DNA of 64,000 bases from Syncephalis fuscata (Eukaryota > Zoopagomycota > Zoopagomycetes > Zoopagales > Piptocephalidaceae): assembly GCA_025786725.1 (NCBI GenBank), contig JAHLTZ010000002.1, positions 868,001 through 932,000 on the forward strand. Reading direction: 5' to 3'. Positions 52,601-64,000 of the stretch are shown piece by piece (position 1 is the first letter of the stretch; each line of letters begins with the position of its first letter). Under the pieces are notes generated by a model that saw only the letters and a program-made list of their open reading frames with translations, ran no database searches and had not been told where the DNA came from. The position numbers and the translations under genes are program-made.

Positions 52601-53529
52601 TGAATTACTGTATAGTTAATCTATTATAAACTAGTTTATGACATCGCGTGTTAATTGGGTCGTACAATCTTCAGGCGTTGATTATTTACATTTATTAATT
52701 ACATCAATGGCCTATTTAATACGCCGTTATAAAATTAATGCCCGATTCATGTTATCAGTTCATGACGAAATACGATATTTAGTTAAAGAAGAAGATCAAT
52801 ACCGTGCAGCTCTTGCATTACAAATTAGTAATTTATGGACACGGGCACTATTTAGCTACAAACTAAATATTAATGATTTACCTCAAGTAAGTAATTCACT
52901 ATTAATTAGTTGGCTGTTTATTAATTGTTTATTCATTTAAATAGTCGGTAGCATTCTTTTCTTGCGTTGATATAGATCATGTATTGCGCAAAGAAGTCGA
53001 TATGGACTGTGTAACACCGTCCAATCCTGATCCTATTGCTCCAGGAGAGAAAATAACCATTAATGAGCTATTAAAACTAACTAATGGAAAGATTGAGCCA
53101 GATGGAATGGCAACTGAATCAGCATTAAAAGATGTAATTAATCATATACCTCAGTCAAAGCATAGATCGACATCAATGCAAAAACGCGATCAAAACAAAC
53201 AACTTACTTATTTAAAGGCACAACAATGTGAGACAAAACCCATGGTCGTTAAATGTCTTCAAAAAGCAGGTTTATTAAAGAATAACAGTGAAACGAGCCG
53301 AGGAAATACATCTCGAACCACGAGAACTGCTAGAGCTTTAGTAACAGCAGCAGCAACAAAATCAACAGCTAACTATAAATATTCAAAATCTAATAGCACA
53401 GAAGAGGATACAACTATTTTATCAAGCGACGATGTGCCAAAGTTATCACGTTCTCGATTTGCAACACAAAATTCACGTAAATATAAAAATCGACTGGTTT
53501 CATTAGGTGATCGTATTCCCGATATTTAA
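49627..53529 (+). CDS. MIP1: Mitochondrial DNA polymerase gamma catalytic subunit
   Basis: Replicates mitochondrial DNA. Exons 49627-49861, 49913-52575, 52635-52886 and 52945-53529; 1244 aa. A basic, Ser/Ala-rich N terminus (residues 1-75) fits a mitochondrial presequence. Exonuclease motif I is FDVETLP (about 212-218), with [15 protein letters not shown] and [12 protein letters not shown] as later exo motifs. Family A polymerase motifs: [18 protein letters not shown] (about 808); [17 protein letters not shown] (about 862); C, VHDE near 1009. About 190 residues of Lys/Ser/Thr-rich tail follow motif C, as in fungal Mip1, whose C-terminal extension is absent from animals. The 51-nt first intron carries the in-frame TGA that otherwise separates presequence and body. 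Confidence 0.96.
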
Positions 53530-56654
<3,125 letters not shown>

Positions 56655-56718
56655 CTTTCTTTAATGTGAAAGCGTATATACATATCGTGGTAATAACGAT
56701 AATAAAGGCTGCAGTTTA

Positions 56719-58302
56719 TTATTTAATTTGGCATTCTTGCATTAAATTAGCAGGAATGAGCGATGACAAATGGTCAAGATAGATAGATAAAGGACAGTTT
56801 GGTGTATTACACCAAGGTAGAGTCAAAACACGGCCATTATAAATAATCCGAACAATATACTCGGATGCAGTCGACCTGTTACTATCGTTTAAGTTGGCGT
56901 TAGATTGCCATACTTCGAATAGTAGATTCGACGCCTAATGATTAATTAGTATAAATGATTAATTAATTAACTAAAAATCTTACATAAGGTGGCCAACGTA
57001 AATCTAATTCCCCCAATGAGCCAATAATTCCGTAAATTGTACTATCGTGACCAGAGAACAGTTCGAAAGTTGGCTTAAAGAGGGCTGATGAATCTGACGA
57101 TGTATTAAACGTATCGACTGCCTTAACAATTCGATCACGTAACTCACCAAGAAAGTAGCCAAGCGTTAATCGATTATATTCGGCTGCTTCAGTAGATAGT
57201 CGACCACTACGCAGTATAGCGTATGTTCTACTAACACCATCAAGTAACGCTTCTGCATCTTGATCGGTAACACAGCCATGAACACCATGGCATGGTAATG
57301 CTTTATTATGACAATAACGTGCATAGATTGGATCCATGTATTGCATTAGAAAACGATGATCATTATCATATGGCGATTGATTTGCAGTATTGAGTATTTG
57401 TTCAAGGCGATGACGTAGCGGCTGATACTGATCAATCAGTGCACGATAAGAAGTGGATGTTGTTTGCAAGTGATCAAGTAACGCAGCCGCTCGTGGACAT
57501 TCACGTACGTGGCCCCACATCGTTTCAATAGCTGTTGGGTAGACATTAAAGTTGTTAAAAAGTGAATGGCTTGTATTACGTTTTGTGGCCGGCCATAGTC
57601 CAGCAAGTAATGCAGCAGCCGAAGCTAGTGTACGTTGTGTATCTGAGCTACGAACGTAAAGGGACGCTGAAGATGCCGTTAGCTGATCAGGTAGAACGCC
57701 AAGCCCATCAATATAAATTTCACGTAGGTTTTGACCAAGTGCTTTATGTTGTTCAACGCCTTTACGCGTTAGTTGACCAACAGTACAAGTACCTGATGAC
57801 CAAATAGCTCTAGGATAAGCTTTCGATTCAGGTATAACTATACGTCGTATATAGCCGGTAGTTGACGCGAGCATTAGTGATGCATCCTCATCATTATCGG
57901 GTGTCAACATATGTGTTGCTTCTTGAGCATCAGCACACTGCCAATCAGCCTGTTCGTAAGGCAATATACCTACAACAGGAGCACGATCGCCATGACGTGT
58001 TACTAATTGGATATGTACAAGTTGGGCATTATTCTAGATATTGCTATATTATTAATTGGATTAATATACTAATGTATTAATCTTACTAATGGTTTGTACG
58101 TTGACCAAGTGGGGAAATTGGCTTGACATAACGTATAGTCAATTGAATGATTGCCCCACTGTAAATTGTCAGATATATAAACATATTCTAATTTAAATAG
58201 CGATAATAAAGGCTGCAACAATGGAGTAAACACAGCTAGCAATAATACTGCACTAATCGACATAACAATCGAATAAGTGTATGTTTGTAGTAAATAAAGC
58301 AT
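56719..58302 (-). CDS. Histidine acid phosphatase (membrane-anchored)
   Basis: Histidine-phosphatase clan 2 enzyme using a phospho-histidine intermediate. Exons 58087-58302, 56984-58033 and 56719-56934; 493 aa. The N terminus holds one hydrophobic anchor (MSISAVLLLAVFTPLLQPLLSLF), suggesting a type II membrane or secreted protein. The catalytic RHGDRAP is in exon 2 (LVTRHGDRAPVVG), and the proton-donor motif is FSGHDSTIYGIIGSLG. The last exon carries the ASNLLFEVWQ segment typical of lysosomal acid phosphatase and PXYLP1-type proteins, and a late CNTPNCPL pair. LYVRSSDTQRTLASA is the second conserved Arg region. Substrate is unknown; acid phosphatase and 2-phosphoxylose phosphatase are the nearest types. 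The splice junction (CCA TTA | AAT AAT GCC) keeps phase 0. Confidence 0.9.
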
Positions 58303-58431
58303 ATTGTTCGTATCTTTATCAGCTACGTAGAAGTTGGGTGGTTAAAAGGAAAAGAAGGAAAATGAATAGTTGATAATTGATGTCATTTATTAATGGTGAT
58401 GTCATTGGCGTATCACAAATAATAACAATCA

Positions 58432-59911
58432 TTAATCAATAGTCATTACAATTTTACCACGACTTTGATTACTTTCCATGTAGCGATGTGCATCGGCTAC
58501 TTCACGCCAGGAAAATACACGGTCTACTACATGTTTTAATGTTCCATTTAAAATGTTAGGCAACACATCGGTAGCAAATAGTTCACGTAGTCGGCATTGG
58601 TATTCTGAAGATCGAGAACGGAGTGTCGTGCCTTCCAACTAACATAATCACTAATTAACCGACATTAATTTAAGCTTGTTAACCACTTACTCTTAAGCGT
58701 TTACGAAGTAGTGGAGCAATGTTAAAATCAGCTACTTTGGTGCCTATTGTATGATGGGATTATTATTAGATTTGATAAAACATACGTAATCATTCAAGCA
58801 ACATTACCTGACATAAAGGCCAATAGAACATATCGGCCATCAAGAGCAAGTGATTCAATGTTATCAACCCAGTAATCGGCACCTATCATATCAATGACAA
58901 CATTAACACCTTGGCCATCCGTCCATTCAGAAATCTATTAAATGTATAAGCTAATAAGGAATGGTAGTAATAATGTATCATTAATGTACCTTTGATCTAA
59001 ATGAGTCTGTTTTATAATTAACACCATGAGTGGCACCCAGCTCTTTACAAAATGCTATTTTCTCCTCAGAGCCACAGGTAACAATAATACGGCGCCTAAA
59101 CAGAATATAATAAGCAATAGAATGGCAATGGCTTGGTGGAAATAACATACGCTTTAGCCAATTTAGCTAATTGTATAGCAGCTATACCAACTCCACTTGC
59201 TCCACCGTGAATAAGTATATCTTGACCGGCTTGTAGTCCACCAATAAGATGGAGTGCTTGATAGGCAGTGTACCATACCTATATTATAACAGTTATAGCC
59301 AATAGTTTAGATATAATCATATTAAGGCTTACTTCAGGCATACTTGATGCCTCTTCAAATGATAAAGACTCGGGCATACTAATGGTTGCACCTTCATCAA
59401 TAACACAATACTGTACAGTAATGCAATAATGGTTAATAAGCGATATAGCTTGGCAGTGAATAACAAAACTTACTTCGGCATAGGCACCGCCAGTCATTAA
59501 GCCAAAAACACGATCTCCTGGCTTAAAGCGACTAACTATTCGTTTGTTTGTTTATTTGTTAAAATAAGTACTAGCCATTACTAATGCTGCTGTATCTAAT
59601 TACCTTGAGATCCACATGCTTCAACGATACCGGCCATTTCAACGCCTAGAATAGAACTGGCACCGGGAGGCACGGGATAAAGACCATGTCGTTGCAGTAT
59701 ATCCATACGATTCAGTGCACATGCCTTAACATGCACCAGTAGTTCGTTGTCTTTTGGTGTTGGTTTATCCGTCGAGCCGATAAACAGCTGACTAGCGTCT
59801 CCTATTAATTTATATTGATAGACGTATTCAATACAATAATAATAAATAACAATAATAATAATGCTATTTATTTTATTTATTACCTGGCTCTTTAACAAGA
59901 ACTGCTTCCAT
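58432..59911 (-). CDS. NADPH:quinone oxidoreductase, TP53I3/PIG3 type
   Basis: Zinc-free medium-chain reductase. Nine exons: 59884-59911, 59604-59801, 59474-59535, 59333-59410, 59151-59278, 58990-59095, 58808-58934, 58691-58743 and 58432-58638; 328 aa, matching the family. Signature blocks: VKACALNRMDILQRHGLYPVPPGASSILGVEMAG, GDRVFGLMTGGAYAE, ISMPESLSFEEASSMPE and the dinucleotide fold ILIHGGASGVGIAAIQLAK. The end is EVADAHRYMESNQSRGKIVMT. No targeting signal. It likely reduces quinones with NADPH; in this family some members are crystallin-like. Tandem with, and downstream of, nothing conserved; the acid phosphatase lies next on the same strand. Confidence 0.95.
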
Positions 59912-61855
59912 AGTGCTGCTGATAGTAGTAGTTGTGATAGTAGTAGTAGTAAGGAAAGGAATAGAAAAGATGGGGCATTAATTATTAATCAACTAACTGA
60001 GGGTATTTATAGAGTGACGTAGAATTGAGATGTACCTTTCTCAATATCACATATGCCGACTTTTAAAAACTATGTGATTATTTTGTTTATATTAATAAGC
60101 AGGAACTTTAACCCCCGCATTTTTATTTGCCCATTTCACTCCCCTTTTATTAATACTTTAGACACAACTAAACATTCATCCATTACTATTCCATGTGCAC
60201 TGTAACATGTATAATACTGTTATGACTGTATGATTAATTAGATTGTTGTTGATCAGTGTAAGAAAGACGCTGCCATTACCATGTTTTTATTTGATATTGT
60301 GAATAAATGTATAGTATACGTAATGCTAGTATCGACTATCTTGTATATATTAAAAAAATAGGCTATTCTTTATACAAATATTGTATTAATTAGTTAATAG
60401 CAAGATTATCCACAGTTTAAAAATGATTACAAAATACAATATTATTATTAATATAGTAAAATCGTAGAATAAACATTATAGGAATAACTAAGGTAATGCA
60501 TAATTATTGAAACATAATAAATCATTTGTTCAAACGCTACTATTGATAAAACTATATACATGTGTGTGTATGTATGTAAGTGCGTATATCGTTGGTCTAT
60601 TTCAATTGAATTACGTGTCCAATTACTGCTTATTTAAATCAACTGTAGTTAGTACAACAATGCGTGTAATATTTAGTTTATATAAAATAACTTCATACTA
60701 ACATAAATCCGTCACATTGATTAACTTTTACCAATTGTTTACACTCAATAGGCTTGTTTATTACTATAAAATATAATGTACTTCGCACAATCATAACAGT
60801 AGGTGTTGCGTTCTATTTAGTGTATACAGCTATAGCCAGTGAAGATGTAGATATTGCGCTATTGACACCAGCTAATTTTAATAAGGAAAGTCTTGGTCAG
60901 CTCTAAAATATACTGTATTTATTCGTATACAATAGATCGTTGATGGAAGTAAATGTGTTTTTGTAAACTTCTATACTTTATATTGCTTCCATTACAAACT
61001 CCTAGCTTCAGCAAGCCATTTTTATAGAAAAATAACAGTTGCTTTTGCCAGACAAGAAAACATGCATATTTATTTATTGTTTGAAATTATAGATAAAAGT
61101 TAATGATCTATCGTGTAGGTGACTATTGCATCATTGAGTGTTTTACTATGCATTAGTAAAACAGTTTGCTGTGGCATCTAGAAATAAACAATGATCGATT
61201 ATTGAAAAAGCAACAAGATTGATCGAAACTATAGACTTGGAATAAGTATTAAAACTTAAATAGCACGCTATATACTCAACCAATAATTTTATAGTGAGGT
61301 TAGATGTTGTATTAAAGTAATGAACGATATTTACAAAGTGCCAGATTATGCTACGAAATAATTACAACGTATTAGCAACATGCTACATAATGATGCTGCC
61401 GTTGATAATGAGTTCGATTTTTGTACTATTCATCAAAATATTTTTCGCTACTTTAAAGCAAATACAAGAATTGAAGTTGACAAAAAACATGATGGCCTCT
61501 CGTCATAGCGATAACAACTTATAATAATAGTTATAATGCTGATGAAAACAATCCAACAGCTAATTAGCTCTTATTTGCTCAATGAAATGGCCTAGTTTGC
61601 GCTATTTAAGTTTATATAAAACATAATTCATCATGTTATTAAATACCACACAAAACGACTCAATTTAGATGCATGCATCTGGGCACTTTGTTACTTTTCT
61701 TTTTGCATTCGTTCCTTCAAACTATTTACTACCCATCCATACATTCTTATAGCCTTGCTACGACCAGTGATCTTTCTAAAGCATATAGCTACTTTTGATA
61801 GCAACGCGTTATTATTGCCATAACAAAGTCTATCTGTAATACACTTTAACCGACC
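59912..61855. other. AT-rich spacer with one coding-like relic
   Basis: Intergenic between divergent quinone oxidoreductase (-) and NC2-beta (+). Apart from the fragment at 60776-60906 nothing coding was recognised. Confidence 0.5.
60776..60906 (+). pseudogene. Possible relic of a secreted protein's first exon (PDI-like N terminus)
   Basis: After ATG-TA the frame beginning CTT at 60781 reads a signal-peptide-like stretch (LRTIITVGVAFYLVYTAIA) then SEDVDIALLTPANFNKES and a TAA. This resembles the start of protein disulfide isomerases (signal, then ...V..LT..NF). The ATG is out of frame by one base (ATGTACTT would need ATGNTACTT), the same type of defect as elsewhere in this window. No CxxC thioredoxin motif was found in the following kilobase, so the gene, if ever real, is truncated. 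A TATAAAATA lies just upstream. Could also be chance. Confidence 0.25.
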
Positions 61856-62627
61856 ATGAGTGACATTGAAGGCTCAGGAGGATTAGATGACGATCTATCT
61901 CTACCAAAAGGTAAATCATATTATAGCTGCAATAACAACTCTATTAAAGACTACGCGCTAACTGCTTCTATATTTTGTATCATTGTTTTTATATTAGCAA
62001 CCGTGCAAAAACTTATCAATGAAATGATGCCGTCAGATATTTCCTGCGCCAAAGAGACACGCGATTTGTTAATTGAATGCTGTGTTGGTAAGAAGAAGAG
62101 CTGTCATAGAGACGGAACAGCTACTGAGCTGCGCTAATACGGTATTTATTAGAGTTTATTCATTTAATTGCCTCAGAAGCAAACGAGATTTGTGAAAAGG
62201 AAGCAAAGAAGACGATTGCACCAGAACATGTTTTATCGGCACTTAAGGTAAGCTTATTGATTGATATAGCACTATTTGTAATCTATTACTGATTGCTGCT
62301 TGTACTATACATCATGTATATAGGCACTTGGATTTGAGACGTATTTAAACGAGGTACAAGAAGCATGCGAGGAACATCGACAGCATCAAAAGGTACATGT
62401 TTATTTTTAACGACAATGACTACGTACTAATACCTAGTTAACTACTAACTACAACATTAATGGTAATAATATAGGTGCGAGAGCGTAAATCTTCTAAATT
62501 GACAAAATCCGGTATGTCCGAAGAAGAGCTATTGAGAATGCAACAGGAACTATTTAGTCAAGCAAGACAACGAATGGAGGCCAACCAGGGCGGTTCATCG
62601 GGAACACAGCCGCCGACATCTGAGTGA
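61856..62627 (+). CDS. Negative cofactor 2 beta (DR1), histone-fold TBP regulator
   Basis: Subunit of NC2, which binds TBP on promoters and blocks TFIIA/TFIIB entry. Five exons: 61856-61910, 61998-62087, 62153-62247, 62324-62392 and 62475-62627; 153 aa. The histone-fold core is plain: DDDLSLPKATVQKLINEMMP, ETRDLLIECCVEFIHLIASEANEIC, EKEAKKTIAPEHVLSALKALGF and YLNEVQEACEEH. The SKLTKSGMSEEELLRMQQELFSQARQ segment is the family's C-terminal extension; the longer Gln-rich tail of animals is missing. The stop is TGA, showing that TGA ends translation in this genome outside selenoprotein context. Confidence 0.97.
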
Positions 62628-62921
62628 CCAAAATGAATGTTAAAAGCACATTATGGTGGCTCTAGTAATAATAGTAGCCCCATTGCTAGCAATAGTATAG
62701 AGTTGCTTTTTGTATTTGAGTATCACGATAACATTGTATTTTGTCTAATACAATTGTATATCGAAATATTAAAATTGATTATTTGAACTATTTGTGTATT
62801 TATATTAACATTTTAATGCCAAGACCATTTCTATCTCCTTTCCACGACTAGTGCTTGTTGTGGCTGTTATTGCTTATCGTTACTACTGCCTTCTAGCACA
62901 CACACTTACTATTCATTTACT

Positions 62922-64000
62922 ATGGCAAATACGACGTTGAATCGCCGCCGCAATCAGTCAGAGGGACTGCAGGAAGAGGAAGACGTGTACGATTTGGACA
63001 ATATCACGCCACAGGTTAACAGCAGCACTTCATTGTCTGTATCTGCTTTTATCGCGCAGATATTCGTCCAGCTAAGCGTGTTATGGCTGGCCCTATGGGC
63101 ACCATTTGGACGCAAGCTACTAGATGATCCGGTTGTGCGTTTGCAAACTGCCATCTTAATACTTGGTATTGTTCGGATCGCTCAATGTGCACTGACAGCG
63201 AAATGTGGCGGCTACGCTGGCTGTTACACGGCTAAAGGAAGACGCGCAGGCAATACGGCCAATAGTTCCACTTCAAGATACCAGGTAAGCAATTTGTGCT
63301 AATAGACTGGCAGTGAAGTATTAATGGCTTTAATACTATTATAACTAGGCATGGATAACCACGGTTGGATTAACGCTGGCTGGCACAGTACTGCTACATA
63401 TTATGGCCATTCTTTTCGGCGCTCAACTTGTTGGGTAAGTTGCAACAGCAAGAATAATTATAGATTACACGGCAATGAACCATAGTCCAGTATAAGCATT
63501 TATTAATACTAAAACACTATGTCAAACATAGTCAATTCTCGCAAACATGGCATGGTGCTTTATTTATATCATTAATGGCCGTAACACCAGTCGCAATCGT
63601 TCTTGGCAATCAATGGTCGGACTGGCTAAGAATATTTGGTGAACATCGGTAGGTTGTTGTTATTACAAGTTATCAATTATAGCATATTTACGGTAATCAA
63701 CCAATATCAATAATGATTGTTTAGACCAGAATACGCACTGGAACGTAGTATTTATTATCCATTAGTATTGACCATTGTAGGTGCATGGATAGGCGGAATA
63801 GTACTTCCATTAGATTGGGATAGACCATGGCAGGTACGAATACAACACTAGCAATAACGATAATATTTATGATCAATCTATAACATACTATATACTTACA
63901 CAAACTATACATATATTGGTTGATTAGGCATGGCCTATTCCATCTGTGGTAGGCGCTACCGGTGGTTATACAGCTGGTCTATTAATCTCTTTACTTATAA
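62922..64000 (+). CDS. GPI11: GPI ethanolamine-phosphate transferase cofactor Gpi11/PIG-F (partial, 3' end outside window)
   Basis: ER multipass protein that partners the ethanolamine-phosphate transferases in GPI-anchor assembly. Exons 62922-63284, 63349-63434, 63532-63648, 63725-63833 and from 63928, running off the window with the frame open. Recognised from [38 protein letters not shown] (the family's most conserved block) and the preceding membrane segments (IFVQLSVLWLALWAPFG, TVGLTLAGTVLLHIMAILFGAQLVG, YPLVLTIVGAWIGGIVL). The first 35 residues are charged and not conserved. For the third exon the acceptor at 63530-63531 was chosen since the earlier TAG at 63483-63485 leads to an immediate stop. 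Confidence 0.93.

Overview
This is nuclear DNA of an intron-rich eukaryote. It holds 14 recognisable conserved protein genes, all split by short (about 50-110 nt) GT-AG introns except one intronless aldehyde dehydrogenase. AT-rich spacers and simple repeats (CT, TATC, GT, TAC) separate them. Gene content (Alg2, Vts1, Gpi11, Pwp2, a long C-terminally extended mitochondrial DNA polymerase, class I phosphodiesterase) fits a fungus. Two features are not Dikarya-like: a kinesin-13, and a selenoprotein-H homologue with an in-frame TGA at the Sec position. Selenoproteins have been reported in early-branching fungal phyla, so I infer an early-diverging fungus. Rank below that cannot be read from the sequence. 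TGA is an ordinary stop elsewhere here (the NC2-beta gene ends with it).

Layout. 1-12.9 kb: cAMP-type phosphodiesterase (+), EMC2 (-), kinesin-13 (+) and a selenoprotein-H gene (-) convergent with the kinesin, with a SECIS-like fold in its 3' UTR. 12.9-22.4 kb: accessory region with three direct copies of a ~520-bp non-coding repeat, a small Cys-rich secreted peptide gene, a secreted Cu/Zn-SOD-like gene lacking two copper ligands, and a seven-TM protein with a secreted N-terminal domain. 22.4-27.5 kb: ALG2 and VTS1-like (both -). 27.5-31.2 kb: low-complexity spacer. 31.2-43.3 kb: PP1 catalytic subunit (+), PWP2 (-), an unrecognised coiled-coil protein (-), fumarylacetoacetase (-) and a divergent aldehyde dehydrogenase (+). 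43.4-49.6 kb: a paralogue of the seven-TM gene (-), a small secreted protein (-) and a gene-poor AT-rich stretch. 49.6-64 kb: DNA polymerase gamma (+), SEC23 (+), histidine acid phosphatase (-), PIG3-type quinone oxidoreductase (-), NC2-beta (+) and the 5' part of GPI11/PIG-F (+, cut by the window end).

Themes. Several genes serve the secretory pathway (EMC2 and Alg2 at the ER, Sec23 in COPII, Gpi11 in GPI-anchor synthesis). Others are core regulators (PDE, PP1, NC2-beta, Vts1-like RNA binding). The two seven-TM paralogues share exon count and all intron phases, so they arose by duplication.

Quality caveat. Seven places in four otherwise conserved genes (PDE, selenoprotein H, ALG2 three times, VTS1 twice) need exactly one extra base to keep frame, mostly in short homopolymers and all between 5 and 27.5 kb. 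This looks like single-base deletion errors in the assembly rather than gene death. All exon coordinates were read by eye from splice signals and frame continuity; no alignment was run.
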